Shown piece after piece: positions 1 through 9,465 of a stretch of DNA of 64,000 nucleotides. Below the pieces are notes generated by a model. It was not told the origin of the DNA. It searched no databases and worked only from the letters and a program-made list of their open reading frames with translations. Each line of letters begins with the position of its first letter. Position 1 is the first letter of the stretch. This DNA comes from SZUA-448 sp964602475 (GTDB taxonomy: Bacteria > Bacillota > Clostridia > Lachnospirales > Lachnospiraceae). Location of the stretch: positions 3,003-67,002 of the forward strand of contig CAZRRN010000008.1 in NCBI GenBank assembly GCA_964602475.1. The letters run 5' to 3'. The translations under genes and the position numbers were made by a program.

Positions 1-1044
1 CCGTTGTACGGGCAAGGGAAGGCTTACGACGATTTCTTTGTAGGACAGCTTACCGAGCTGCTGACCGGCTATGGGGACGTTTTTTCTATATGGTTTGACG
101 GAGCATGCGGAGAAGGTCCAAACGGTAAAAAACAGTATTACGATTGGAACAGGTATTACAGCGTAATACGAAGGCTACAGCCGGATGCCTGCATTTCAGT
201 CTGCGGTCCGGACATACGATGGTGTGGTAATGAAGCAGGTGATACACGAAAGGAAGAATGGAGCGTGGTTCCAAGACGTGCCATGGACAGCGAGATTATA
301 TCCAAGAGCAGTCAGCATTGTGATGATCTGGAATTTAGTCAGCGTCGGGTGAATGCCCGTGATGCGGATTTAGGAAGCCGTAAGGTGCTTGAAAATGAAG
401 AAGAACTCATCTGGTATCCTGCAGAGGTCAATACCTCGATTCGCCCCGGCTGGTTCTGGCATAAGAGTGAAAATGACAAGGTACGCAGTCTTGATGAGCT
501 TGTACATATTTACAATAATTCCGTAGGAGGAAATGCAACATTTCTTTTGAATATTCCGCCGACAAACGAGGGGCTGATTCATGAAAATGATGTAGGACGG
601 CTTGCGGAGCTCGGGGAGTATATAAAGAATACCTTTTCCGATAATTTGCTCGAAAAAGCGGAGTTGTATTCCTGCAATGGCAATGCTTCAGCAGTAAGAA
701 ACGATAATTATGAAGAATTTTTTATCGCCGAGAAAAATAACACCTTTGCAGAAATAACTGCAAGGTGGAACGAATACGTTGATGTCGGTACGATTGTGCT
801 GAAGGAAAATATACGGTGCGGTCAGCGAGTAGAAGCGTTTACTGTTGAAGCAGAGCAGGACAACGAATATGTTGAACTGTACCGTGGTACTGTAATCGGA
901 TACAAGCGGATTGTATCTCTAGAGAACATAAGAACCAAAGCAATCCGGTTACGCATTACAGATTCAAGAACAGAGCCTACGCTGGCTTTTCTGGGAATCT
1001 ATAATACGCTCCGGCATGGAGAAAAGAGTGAAAGAAAACGCTGA
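1..1044 (+). CDS. alpha-L-fucosidase, GH29 family (5' end outside the window)
   Basis: The reading frame is open from the first base, so the start and the first part of the catalytic barrel lie upstream; about 347 residues remain. The motif FSIWFDGACGEGPNG near residue 30 carries the Asp that is the GH29 nucleophile in WFDG, and ISVCGPDIRWCGNEAG is typical of the family. The rest is the end of the (beta/alpha)8 domain and a beta-sandwich C-terminal domain. The enzyme removes terminal alpha-fucose. No signal peptide can be judged. The beta-galactosidase 115 bp downstream suggests joint removal of fucosylated galactose side chains, as in xyloglucan or host glycans (inference). The stop codon TGA at 1042-1044 lies in the loop of a perfect hairpin. 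Confidence 0.9.
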   Translation, partial: PLYGQGKAYDDFFVGQLTELLTGYGDVFSIWFDGACGEGPNGKKQYYDWNRYYSVIRRLQPDACISVCGPDIRWCGNEAGDTRKEEWSVVPRRAMDSEIISKSSQHCDDLEFSQRRVNARDADLGSRKVLENEEELIWYPAEVNTSIRPGWFWHKSENDKVRSLDELVHIYNNSVGGNATFLLNIPPTNEGLIHENDVGRLAELGEYIKNTFSDNLLEKAELYSCNGNASAVRNDNYEEFFIAEKNNTFAEITARWNEYVDVGTIVLKENIRCGQRVEAFTVEAEQDNEYVELYRGTVIGYKRIVSLENIRTKAIRLRITDSRTEPTLAFLGIYNTLRHGEKSERKR

Positions 1045-1153
1045 TGCGGTTTTCTTTCACCCTGCAAGTTTGTGACGGAGCACAAACTTGAATCGCAGAG
1101 CAGAATCTGACATTCTGCTCGCGTGCCTGCGCAAAATACGCTCCGGCATGGAG
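1003..1153. repeat. 19-bp direct repeat flanking a hairpin cluster
   Basis: The 19-mer AATACGCTCCGGCATGGAG occurs at 1003-1021, at the 3' end of the fucosidase gene, and again at 1135-1153, where its last bases form the ribosome binding site of the beta-galactosidase. The two copies bracket about 113 bp that hold three hairpins. This looks like a small duplicated or inserted intergenic element. Confidence 0.8.
1028..1120. repeat. three consecutive perfect hairpins (REP-like intergenic element)
   Basis: Three inverted repeats follow one another: a 12-bp stem at 1028-1039/1049-1060 (GTGAAAGAAAAC), a 10-bp stem at 1065-1074/1081-1090 (CAAGTTTGTG), and a 9-bp stem at 1098-1106/1112-1120 (GAGCAGAAT). 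None has a proper U tail, so they are not simple terminators. The following GTGCCTGCGC is shared with the element at 18174-18183, which also follows a hairpin. They may act as mRNA-stabilising or processing structures between the two glycosidase cistrons. Confidence 0.7.
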
Positions 1154-1159
1154 GAAAGA

Positions 1160-4100
1160 ATGAATATTACAGAAATAGCCGCCGTTGATTCACCAAAGAG
1201 TAAAATGAAATATCATGAAGACCCGCAGCAGCTGCATGTTAATATGCTTGAAAAGCATTGCTACCTCATTCCGTTTCGGATCGGACAGGATCCGTTCTGT
1301 GAACGCGAACAGTCAGAAAGACTTGAACTTCTGAATGGAGAATGGGATTTTCGGTATTATGACAGCATAATTGATATGGAAGATGATTTCCTGTCTGTTT
1401 CATATAATCGCAAGATACCGGTTCCGTCGAACTGGCAGCTTCACGGTTATGATAAGCCGCAGTATACCAATGTATGCTATCCGATTCCGTATGATCCACC
1501 CTTTGTACCTGACGACATTCCTGCTGGTGTTTACCATCGAAGCTACAGCTATAAGAGAGACGGACTTGAGCGAATCCTTGTATTTGAAGGGGTTGACAGC
1601 TGCCTGTATCTTTATGTTAACGATACATTTGCCGGATATTCACAAGTCTCTCACAGCACCTCGGAATTTGATATTATCTCCTTTTTGCGGGAGGGAGTGA
1701 ATGAAATAACAGTTGTTGTGTTAAAGTGGTGTGACGGAACATATCTGGAAGATCAGGATAAGTTCAGATTATCCGGTATTTTTCGTGATGTATATATTCT
1801 TTCCCGGCCAAACAACTGTCTCAGGGACTATATAATCAAAACAGAGCTTTTCAACGCGTATACAGCTGCAAGACTCAGTTTTACTCCATATGGTTCTGAT
1901 GCTTTGGTGATTTTGTCTGACCGGGATGGAAATGAGATCGCACGGATGACTGCAAAGGACGGTCTGGCAGCCAGCGCAGATATAAGCTCTCCGATGCTTT
2001 GGTCTGCAGAAAAACCGGATCTGTACAATCTTACGATACTTACTGAAAATGAAGTGATTGGAGAAAAGATCGGGTTTAGAACGGTATGCGTTGAGGAGGG
2101 TGTTGTAAAATTAAACGGCAGAGCTGTTAAGTTTAAGGGAGTCAATCGTCATGACAGTTATCCCGATACGGGATATTATGCATCTGCTGCACAGATGGAA
2201 AAAGATATCAGACTTATGAAACAACATAACATAAATGCAGTAAGAACATCCCACTATCCGAATTCACCCTTATTTTATAAGCTTTGCGACAGATACGGCC
2301 TGTATGTTATAGATGAAGCGGACATGGAGTCTCACGGCTGCGTTGAGGTATACAACGACTTTCGATGGAGCTGGGATAACGGATACAGCGGAATTGCCTT
2401 GCTTGCTTCTGACCAGCGCTTTGCTAAAGCAATCTGTGACCGTGCGGAATCGCTTGTTAAGCGAGACCTCAATCGTCCCTGCGTGATTATCTGGTCACTG
2501 GGAAATGAAAGCGGCTATGGGACGAATATGCTTGCGGCAGGCACGCTTGTAAAGGAGCTTGATAATACAAGACTGCTTCATTACGAGAGTATCCACAGGC
2601 TTGATGACACCTCTGAAGCAATTCTTGATATGGTTTCCAGAATGTATTCATCCCCTTCGGATATGTATCGATTTCTCGAAGATGATAAAGAAAAGCGTCC
2701 ACTTGTACTCTGCGAATACAGTCATGCAATGGGAAACGGACCGGGAGATCTGGAAGAGTATCACAAGGTCTTTTATTCGAACGAGCGCTTCCTAGGCGGG
2801 TTTGTATGGGAATGGAGTGATCACGCATGTATTTTGGGAGAAACAGAGAACGGTAAAATCAAATATGGTTACGGAGGAGACTTTAAGGAGAAACACAATG
2901 ACGGTAACTTTTGTATGGACGCACTTACATACCCTGACAGAACGCCACATACGGGCTTGCTTGAATTAAAACAGGTTTATCGCCCTGTTCGTGTGGAAAA
3001 GGATGTCGCAGCAGATAACTTTATTTTTCGGAGCATGCTGGAATTTGAAAATGCAGGCGATATTCTGGACTGTTGCTATGAGATTACCGGTAATGGCAGA
3101 ACGCTGGAACAAGGAAAGCTTGATTTTTCGGTGGAACCTATGGGGAAAACAGTAGTAAATATACCACGAAAATACAAAGATAATCAAGGTGACACATATA
3201 TACGTTTTATTTTCACGGCAAAGCAGGACACTTTGTTCTGCCGAAAGGGATATGAGCTATGCTTTGACCAGTTGAAGCTGAGTGAAAGTACAATCAGCGA
3301 GGAATCTTCACAAAGGAATTCGAACATCCGGCTGGAGGATACTCCGTTTTTCGTGATGATACACACCGATAATGCGGTATACCGCTTTAATAAAAGGTGC
3401 TCGGCGTTTGATTCAATTCAGTATTCCGGAAGAGAAATACTAAAAAATCCGATGCAGTTTAACTTCTTTCGTGCACCGATCGATAATGATGTAATGAAGC
3501 ATGACTGGTACAGAGCGCACCTGAATGATTTTACGGTAAAAAACTACGGCGTATCAGCAAAGACAAACGAAGATTATGCAGAAATATCCCTCAGGCTGTC
3601 ATTTGGCTGGAGTATTCATCAGCCCCTTGCATATATGGACGTTGTTTATGCAGTCTTTTCAAACGATGTAATCAACATCAAATGCTCTGCCGGATTTTCA
3701 AATAAGGTTACGTTCCTTCCGCGTTTTGGAATCAGACTTTTTTTACCGAAGACCTTTGACAGCGTGGAGTATTTTGGATACGGACCCCATGAAAGCTATG
3801 CAGACAAGCATCAGGCCGATTATATCGGAAATTTTCATGCAAAAATCTGCGATTTGCACGAAGATTATATCCGCCCTCAGGAAAATGGTTCTCACTGCGG
3901 GTGCAGACAAATGGCGGTTACAGACGGGGATGTTACAGTTACATTTGCTTCTTTGGAGGATTTCTCTTTTAACGCCTCCGAATATACGCAGGAGGAGCTG
4001 GCACAAAAAAGACATAATTATGAGCTGGTAAAATGCGAAAGCAACGTTATATGCGTAGACAGTAAAATGGCAGGCGTAGGTTCTAATGCCTGCGGACCGG

Positions 4101-4180
4101 CACTGGATAAAAAATACTGTCTGCCGCTTCCTGACATTTCGGCGGAGTATAATATGATTATTTGCAGCAGACAGAAATGA
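1160..4180 (+). CDS. beta-galactosidase, GH2 family
   Basis: This is a 1006-residue LacZ-type enzyme with a jelly-roll domain (VPSNWQLHGYDKPQYTN), immunoglobulin-like domains, a TIM barrel and a C-terminal beta-galactosidase small-chain domain. The acid/base is Glu450 in WSLGNESGYG and the nucleophile is Glu519 in LCEYSHAMGNG. It hydrolyses terminal beta-galactosides. The frame is open from 1088, but ATG at 1160 is chosen because GGAGG at 1150-1154 sits 5 bases before it and homology begins there. It has no signal peptide, so it should be cytoplasmic and act on imported oligosaccharides. It is probably co-transcribed with the upstream fucosidase gene. The length is normal for the family. Confidence 0.95.
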   Translation: MNITEIAAVDSPKSKMKYHEDPQQLHVNMLEKHCYLIPFRIGQDPFCEREQSERLELLNGEWDFRYYDSIIDMEDDFLSVSYNRKIPVPSNWQLHGYDKPQYTNVCYPIPYDPPFVPDDIPAGVYHRSYSYKRDGLERILVFEGVDSCLYLYVNDTFAGYSQVSHSTSEFDIISFLREGVNEITVVVLKWCDGTYLEDQDKFRLSGIFRDVYILSRPNNCLRDYIIKTELFNAYTAARLSFTPYGSDALVILSDRDGNEIARMTAKDGLAASADISSPMLWSAEKPDLYNLTILTENEVIGEKIGFRTVCVEEGVVKLNGRAVKFKGVNRHDSYPDTGYYASAAQMEKDIRLMKQHNINAVRTSHYPNSPLFYKLCDRYGLYVIDEADMESHGCVEVYNDFRWSWDNGYSGIALLASDQRFAKAICDRAESLVKRDLNRPCVIIWSLGNESGYGTNMLAAGTLVKELDNTRLLHYESIHRLDDTSEAILDMVSRMYSSPSDMYRFLEDDKEKRPLVLCEYSHAMGNGPGDLEEYHKVFYSNERFLGGFVWEWSDHACILGETENGKIKYGYGGDFKEKHNDGNFCMDALTYPDRTPHTGLLELKQVYRPVRVEKDVAADNFIFRSMLEFENAGDILDCCYEITGNGRTLEQGKLDFSVEPMGKTVVNIPRKYKDNQGDTYIRFIFTAKQDTLFCRKGYELCFDQLKLSESTISEESSQRNSNIRLEDTPFFVMIHTDNAVYRFNKRCSAFDSIQYSGREILKNPMQFNFFRAPIDNDVMKHDWYRAHLNDFTVKNYGVSAKTNEDYAEISLRLSFGWSIHQPLAYMDVVYAVFSNDVINIKCSAGFSNKVTFLPRFGIRLFLPKTFDSVEYFGYGPHESYADKHQADYIGNFHAKICDLHEDYIRPQENGSHCGCRQMAVTDGDVTVTFASLEDFSFNASEYTQEELAQKRHNYELVKCESNVICVDSKMAGVGSNACGPALDKKYCLPLPDISAEYNMIICSRQK

Positions 4181-4235
4181 CGCGGCTGTGAAACCTTGAC
4201 TTTCCGAAGCTTTTAGAATAGAATATAAAAAGTAT

Positions 4236-4263
4236 GATAGGAAGCTTTTTTAAGCTTCCTATT
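4236..4263. terminator. hairpin after the beta-galactosidase gene
   Basis: The stem TAGGAAGCTT/AAGCTTCCTA (4238-4247/4252-4261) has a TTTT loop and extends by two further pairs. The downstream tail is only weakly T-rich, so it is a weak intrinsic terminator or a processing site between the glycosidase operon and the DHH gene. Confidence 0.5.
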
Positions 4264-4321
4264 TGATACATTGATGATGAATATTACGAAACATAAGGGC
4301 TACAGAAACAGGAGGATTTAT

Positions 4322-5245
4322 ATGAGACTGATCACCCGATCGGATTTTGACGGACTGGTATGTGGGGTACTGCTGAAAGAAGCCGGTATCATTGATGAAT
4401 GGAAGTTTGCGCACCCGAAGGATTTACAGGACGGGTTGGTACAGGTAACTGCGAATGACTGTCTGGCGAATGTACCGTTTGTAGAGGGCTGCGGACTGTG
4501 GTTTGACCATCATGCAAGTGAAGATGAAAGAAATGCCCATAAAGGAAAATACACCGGCGACAGCCGTTCCTGTCCGAGCTGTGCACATGTAGTATATGAT
4601 TACTACGGCGGAAAGGAACGCTTCCCGCATTTTGACGATCTGTTGGCAGCAGTCGACAAGGTTGACTCTGCGCAGCTTGAGATTGATGAGATTCTGCATC
4701 CCGTTGGGTGGGTGCTGCTTGGGTTTATTATGGATCCGAGAACCGGACTTGGACGCTTTCGCAATTTCACAATCAGTAATTACCAGCTGATGGAGAAATT
4801 GATCGATGAATGCCGTACAAAGAATGTTTCCGAGATTCTGGCACTTTCGGATGTAAAGGAACGCGCGGAGCTTTATTTTGAACAGACCGAGAAGTTTATC
4901 GAAATGGTAAAGAACACTACAGAGGTCCGCAATGGTGTTATTATCACGGATTTGCGCGGTGCTGACGTTATTTACAGCTGTAACCGTTTTATGATTTACA
5001 GTCTGTATCCGGAAGGAAATATCAGCTGCTGGATCGTTTCGGGACGGGAAGGCAAGGGCTGTAGCTGCGCAGTTGGATATTCGGTAATCAACCGAAGCTG
5101 CCGCATTGATGTCGGAGCACTGATGCTGAAATACGGCGGCGGTGGTCACAGAGTAGTCGGAACCTGCCAGTTCTCTGATTTGGAAATGAGTGACCGGGTT
5201 CCACAGTTGTTAGATGATCTTGCAGAAATGAACAGTGAGAAATAG
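4322..5245 (+). CDS. DHH-family phosphoesterase
   Basis: The 307-residue protein belongs to the DHH/DHHA1 phosphoesterases. RSDFDGLVCG at the N terminus supplies the first metal ligands (Asp8, Asp10), the DHH triad is at residues 62-64, and the glycine-rich GGGGH at 272-276 is the DHHA1 substrate loop. Related proteins hydrolyse short nucleic acids, cyclic dinucleotides or polyphosphate. Because no regulatory PAS or GGDEF domain is attached, it is closer to the stand-alone NrnA or exopolyphosphatase-like members, but its substrate cannot be named. ATG at 4322 is preferred over the in-frame ATG at 4271 because GGAGG at 4311-4315 precedes it by 6 bases. The PlsC gene follows 10 bp after its stop. 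Confidence 0.85.
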   Translation: MRLITRSDFDGLVCGVLLKEAGIIDEWKFAHPKDLQDGLVQVTANDCLANVPFVEGCGLWFDHHASEDERNAHKGKYTGDSRSCPSCAHVVYDYYGGKERFPHFDDLLAAVDKVDSAQLEIDEILHPVGWVLLGFIMDPRTGLGRFRNFTISNYQLMEKLIDECRTKNVSEILALSDVKERAELYFEQTEKFIEMVKNTTEVRNGVIITDLRGADVIYSCNRFMIYSLYPEGNISCWIVSGREGKGCSCAVGYSVINRSCRIDVGALMLKYGGGGHRVVGTCQFSDLEMSDRVPQLLDDLAEMNSEK

Positions 5246-5255
5246 AGGAAAAGAC

Positions 5256-5975
5256 ATGATACATTTTATACTGGTTATACTAGCGTTTATTTTATTTTTT
5301 GCCGTGACGCTGCCTCTGTACCTGATTCTCCTTCTGGTCGGACTGGTCAGTCCAAAGCTTCGTACACATATTTCTCAGCCCGTGGTAGCTGCAGGCTTCC
5401 GTATGGTACTGGCAGCGGCAGGAGTCAGAGTAAGTGTACTTGGGAGAGAAAATGTTCCAGATGAACCTGTGCTTTACGCAACAAATCACAGAAGTATTTC
5501 CGATGTGCCGATTTTTTATACAACGGTACCGCAGATTACGGGAATTATAGCGAAGAAGGAAATCGCAAAGATTCCGTTCTTAAGCTGGTGGATGCGACTT
5601 CTGAACTGTCTGTTTCTGGATCGCTCCGATCTTAAAAAAGCAATGAAGACGATCCTGACGGGAGTATCCCTGATTAAAAAAGGATCCTCCATGTGTATTA
5701 TGCCGGAAGGAACCAGAAATCACGAAGCAGAGATGCTGCCGTTTAAGGAAGGAAGCTTTAAGATGGCTGAGAAGACTGGGTGTCCGGTCGTTCCGGTTGC
5801 AATCTGGAAAAGTGATGAAATTTTTGAACTACATATGCCGGTTGTAAAACCTACACACGTGACAATCCGGTACGGGGAGCCGATTCGGGTCAGTGGGCTT
5901 GCAAAGGAAGAACAGAAGCACATAGGAGTGCTTGTGCGTACAAGAATTGATGAGATGCTTCAGGAGATGAAGTAA
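5256..5975 (+). CDS. plsC: 1-acyl-sn-glycerol-3-phosphate acyltransferase (PlsC-like)
   Basis: The 239-residue membrane enzyme transfers an acyl chain to the sn-2 position of lysophosphatidate to make phosphatidate. The catalytic NHxxxxD motif is N77-H78 to D83 (NHRSISD), and the PEGTR substrate motif is at 150-154. An N-terminal hydrophobic segment (residues 1-25) anchors it. ATG at 5256 is used because GAGGAAAA at 5245-5252 precedes it; an upstream GTG at 5235 would overlap the DHH gene and has no ribosome binding site. It lies close behind the DHH gene and probably forms an operon with it. Confidence 0.9.
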   Translation: MIHFILVILAFILFFAVTLPLYLILLLVGLVSPKLRTHISQPVVAAGFRMVLAAAGVRVSVLGRENVPDEPVLYATNHRSISDVPIFYTTVPQITGIIAKKEIAKIPFLSWWMRLLNCLFLDRSDLKKAMKTILTGVSLIKKGSSMCIMPEGTRNHEAEMLPFKEGSFKMAEKTGCPVVPVAIWKSDEIFELHMPVVKPTHVTIRYGEPIRVSGLAKEEQKHIGVLVRTRIDEMLQEMK

Positions 5976-5987
5976 AGAAAAAACTGC

Positions 5988-6016
5988 TTTTCAATTGCTC
6001 CTTTGCATGCTATAAT
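5988..6016 (+). promoter_or_regulatory. promoter of the small membrane protein gene
   Basis: TTTTCA at 5988-5993 and TATAAT at 6011-6016 are separated by 17 bp. The -10 is perfect, the -35 matches 4 of 6. Confidence 0.55.
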
Positions 6017-6076
6017 TGCACAGAATCAGTTGAATGGCTCTGATAAGAAGAGCAAGAGGAGAGGAGGGAACAAGAT

Positions 6077-6532
6077 ATGCAGACATGGCAGATTGTTGTG
6101 CTAGTTGTGATCGCAGTGCTTGTCGCAGGTGTGATTGCGTTATCCATATATGGAAAGAAGCTTCAGAAGAAATCCGAAGCATCCCAGGCAGAATTAAAGG
6201 CCGGCGCACAGACATTTTCCATTCTTGTCATTGATAAGAAACGCATGAAGCTTAGCGAAGCCGGTTTTCCGCAGATTGTACTGGATCAGACACCCAAGTA
6301 TCTGCGTCGTGCCAAGGTGCCGGTTGTTAAGGCTAAAATCGGTCCGAAGGTTGCAAGCCTGATGTGCGACGAGAAGATTTTTGATCTGATTCCGATCAAA
6401 AAAGAAGTAAAAGCTGTTATGAACGGTATTTATATCATTGATGTCAAGGGAATGCGCGGCGGACTCGATGCGAAGCCGGCAAAGAAGAATTTCTTCGCAC
6501 GTATAAAGGATAAGGTGACGAAGAAGTCCTGA
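6077..6532 (+). CDS. conserved hypothetical single-span membrane protein
   Basis: The protein has 151 residues. Residues 4-26 form one hydrophobic segment (IVVLVVIAVLVAGVIALSIY), followed by a basic, soluble cytoplasmic domain of about 120 residues with a lysine-rich end. The soluble part alternates short hydrophobic strands and Lys/Arg (LVIDKKRMKL, IYIIDVKGMRGG). I do not recognise a characterised family; the pattern is of a small protein common in Lachnospiraceae. The start has AGAGGAGGGAA just upstream. It has its own promoter and a strong terminator, so it is monocistronic. Confidence 0.75.
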   Translation: MQTWQIVVLVVIAVLVAGVIALSIYGKKLQKKSEASQAELKAGAQTFSILVIDKKRMKLSEAGFPQIVLDQTPKYLRRAKVPVVKAKIGPKVASLMCDEKIFDLIPIKKEVKAVMNGIYIIDVKGMRGGLDAKPAKKNFFARIKDKVTKKS

Positions 6533-6560
6533 GGCGTTCGTACCGCAATCAAAATAAACC

Positions 6561-6593
6561 AACCGCCGCAGAGCATCTGCGGCGGTTTTTGTT
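6561..6593 (+). terminator. intrinsic terminator of the small membrane protein gene
   Basis: A GC-rich stem AACCGCCGCA/TGCGGCGGTT (6561-6570/6578-6587) with a 7-base loop is followed by a T-rich tail. Confidence 0.9.
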
Positions 6594-6702
6594 TATAGGA
6601 AAGCCCGTTGAGAAGATAAGACGCTCAGTTCTTCTCTTAGTAAAAATAGTAATTTTGTACAGTCAATAAATGAAAATGTCCAAAAATTCATCAGTATTTC
6701 AC

Positions 6703-6731
6703 TTGAACAAATAGTTATTTAGTGTTATACT
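6703..6731 (+). promoter_or_regulatory. promoter of clpB
   Basis: TTGAAC at 6703-6708 and TATACT at 6726-6731 are 17 bp apart. I see no CIRCE element and no clear CtsR heptad repeat nearby, so the heat-shock control, if any, is not visible. Confidence 0.75.
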
Positions 6732-6833
6732 AACAATAGAACAGATAGAATATAAAATCTGAATTGTGCAGGATTGGCGAAGTTCACTGATCCGTATCAC
6801 AGAGCCGTTGAAAATATGGCAGGGAGGTGGCTT

Positions 6834-9416
6834 ATGAATATCAGCAAATTTACACAGAAATCCGTACAGGCAATGGAAAGCTGTGAAAAAACCGCATATG
6901 AATTCGGACATCAGCAGCTTGAGCAGGAGCATTTACTCTATGCATTGCTGACCGATAATGAGGGACTGATGCCGAGACTTCTCGAGAAAATGGAAATCAA
7001 TAACAAAGTTTTTCTGGCTCAGATTGAGGGTAGTCTGAATAAAAAGCCAAAGGTATCCGGCGGACAGGTTTATGTCGGAGAAGCACTGAATAAGGTTTTG
7101 ATTTACGCAGAGGATGAGGCAAAACAAATGGGCGACGAGTATGTATCCGTCGAGCATCTGTTTCTCAGTATGCTGAAATATCCGAGCCGCGAAATGGCGG
7201 CGATTTTCAGAGAGTTTAATATTACAAAGGAACGTTTTCTGAAGGCACTCGCTACTGTCCGGGGAAATCAGAAGGTGGTCAGTGACAATCCGGAAGCGAC
7301 CTATGATACCCTTGAAAAATACGGCAGCGATCTGGTGGAGCGTGCGCGTGCACAGAAGCTTGATCCGGTCATCGGCAGAGATACCGAGATCCGTAATGTT
7401 ATCCGGATTCTTTCCCGTAAGACAAAGAATAACCCGGTTCTGATCGGAGAACCCGGTGTCGGTAAAACCGCAGTCGTTGAAGGACTTGCACAGCGTATTG
7501 TAAAGGGAGATGTACCGGAAGGTCTGAAGGATAAGAAAATATTTGCACTTGATATGGGTGCTCTGGTTGCGGGCGCAAAATACCGCGGTGAATTTGAAGA
7601 GCGTCTGAAAGCAGTATTGGAGGAAGTGAAAAAAAGCGAAGGAAAGCTCATTCTGTTTGTCGATGAGCTGCATCTGATTGTTGGTGCCGGAAAGACTGAA
7701 GGAGCCATGGATGCCGGAAATATGCTGAAACCGATGCTGGCCAGAGGAGAACTGCACTGTATCGGAGCTACTACCCTGAACGAATACCGCCAGTATATTG
7801 AAAAGGATAAAGCGTTGGAACGCCGATTCCAGCCGGTTATGGTAGAGGAACCGACGGTAGAAGATACGATTTCCATCCTGCGTGGTCTGAAAGAACGTTA
7901 CGAGGTCTTTCACGGCGTTAAAATCTCGGATAATGCACTTGTTTCGGCAGCAGTGCTTTCCAACCGATATATCACCGACCGGTTTCTTCCGGACAAGGCG
8001 ATTGATCTTGTAGATGAGGCCTGCTCCATGATTAAGACAGAACTCGATTCCATGCCGACAGAGCTTGATGATATTCAGCATACGATTATGCGTCTGGAAA
8101 TCGAAGAGGCAGCCTTGAAGAACGAAGATGACCGTATGAGTGCGGAACGTCTTTTGGATCTGCAGAAGGAGCTGGCGGAGCTTCGTGAGAGCTTTAAGGT
8201 AAAGAAAGCACAGTGGGACAACGAAAAGGCTGATGTAGAAAAGCTTCGAAAGCTCCGTGAGCAGATGGAGGAGATTAAGAACGAAATAACAGTCGCAGAA
8301 CGAAAATATGATTTAAATAAAGCGGCGGAACTGGAATACGGAAAGCTTCCGGAAATCCGCAAGGCAATCGAAGCGGAAGAAGAACGGATTAATTCCGATC
8401 AGAACCGTCTGGTACATGAAAATGTAAGTGAAGAAGAAATTGCAAGGATTGTTTCAAGATGGACCGGTATTCCGGTTACAAAACTGACGGAAAGCGAACG
8501 AAAGAAAACACTTGCCCTTGCTGATGAGCTTCATAAACGAGTTATTGGTCAGGAAGAGGGTGTACAGCGTGTAACTGACGCAATTCTTCGTTCCAAAGCG
8601 GGGATTAAGGATCCGACAAAGCCTATCGGTTCGTTCCTGTTCCTTGGTCCGACCGGCGTTGGTAAGACAGAGCTTGCAAAGAGTCTGGCACAGGCATTGT
8701 TTGACAATGAACAGAATATGGTTCGTATTGACATGAGTGAATACATGGAGAAGTTCTCGGTATCAAGGCTTCTTGGAGCGCCGCCCGGATATGTGGGTTA
8801 TGAAGAAGGCGGTCAGCTGACAGAAGCCGTTCGAAGAAAACCCTACTCCGTCATTTTGTTTGATGAGATTGAAAAAGCACATCCGGATGTTTTCAATGTG
8901 CTGCTTCAAATTCTGGATGACGGTCGTGTGACTGATTCACAGGGTCGAACCGTAGATTTTAAGAACACGATTCTGATTATGACTTCCAACATCGGGTCTT
9001 CTTATCTGTTGGAGGGAATTGATGAAAACGGTTCTATCCGTCCGGAATGTGAAAAAGCGGTTATGGATGAGCTGAAAGCAAGCTTTCGTCCGGAATTTCT
9101 GAACCGGTTGGATGAAATTATTATGTTCAAGCCGCTGACGAAGGAAAATATCGCAGCGATTGTAGACCTGCAGGTCGATGCATTGAACAAACGTCTCGAA
9201 GACAGGGGAATTACCATTATACTGACCGCTGCCGCGAAAAGTTATGTGATTGAGCATGCATATGATCCGCTTTACGGTGCAAGACCACTGAAGCGTTACC
9301 TGCAGAAATATATCGAAACCTTGAGTGCAAAACTTATTCTAAGTGATGAGGTACACGAGGGGAGTATTATCAGGGTTGATGTACAGGACGGAGAGCTCGG
9401 CGCATATGTAGATTGA
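6834..9416 (+). CDS. clpB: ClpB-type AAA+ disaggregase
   Basis: The 860-residue chaperone has the full ClpB layout: two Clp N repeats (residues 1-140), AAA1 with Walker A GEPGVGKT at 205-212, a long coiled-coil middle domain (about 390-520, rich in E/K/R), AAA2 with Walker A GPTGVGKT at 605-612, and the C-terminal small domain. The long middle domain separates it from ClpC and ClpA. It resolubilises aggregated proteins with DnaK. ATG at 6834 is chosen because GGGAGGTGG at 6822-6830 precedes it; in-frame codons upstream to 6774 lie too close to the promoter and lack homology. It stands alone between its own promoter and terminator. Confidence 0.95.
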   Translation: MNISKFTQKSVQAMESCEKTAYEFGHQQLEQEHLLYALLTDNEGLMPRLLEKMEINNKVFLAQIEGSLNKKPKVSGGQVYVGEALNKVLIYAEDEAKQMGDEYVSVEHLFLSMLKYPSREMAAIFREFNITKERFLKALATVRGNQKVVSDNPEATYDTLEKYGSDLVERARAQKLDPVIGRDTEIRNVIRILSRKTKNNPVLIGEPGVGKTAVVEGLAQRIVKGDVPEGLKDKKIFALDMGALVAGAKYRGEFEERLKAVLEEVKKSEGKLILFVDELHLIVGAGKTEGAMDAGNMLKPMLARGELHCIGATTLNEYRQYIEKDKALERRFQPVMVEEPTVEDTISILRGLKERYEVFHGVKISDNALVSAAVLSNRYITDRFLPDKAIDLVDEACSMIKTELDSMPTELDDIQHTIMRLEIEEAALKNEDDRMSAERLLDLQKELAELRESFKVKKAQWDNEKADVEKLRKLREQMEEIKNEITVAERKYDLNKAAELEYGKLPEIRKAIEAEEERINSDQNRLVHENVSEEEIARIVSRWTGIPVTKLTESERKKTLALADELHKRVIGQEEGVQRVTDAILRSKAGIKDPTKPIGSFLFLGPTGVGKTELAKSLAQALFDNEQNMVRIDMSEYMEKFSVSRLLGAPPGYVGYEEGGQLTEAVRRKPYSVILFDEIEKAHPDVFNVLLQILDDGRVTDSQGRTVDFKNTILIMTSNIGSSYLLEGIDENGSIRPECEKAVMDELKASFRPEFLNRLDEIIMFKPLTKENIAAIVDLQVDALNKRLEDRGITIILTAAAKSYVIEHAYDPLYGARPLKRYLQKYIETLSAKLILSDEVHEGSIIRVDVQDGELGAYVD

Positions 9417-9465
9417 AGTGACAAGCTGTAAAGATCAGATTGCAGAATATTTGTTTTATCTTAAT

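Noticed and set aside
6588..6833. Looked for CIRCE and CtsR operators before clpB.
   Set aside because: No matching inverted repeat or heptad direct repeat was seen; only the basal promoter is supported.
6933..8081. A 382-residue open frame on the minus strand inside clpB.
   Set aside because: It lies fully within a well-supported clpB gene and its translation shows no recognisable domain.
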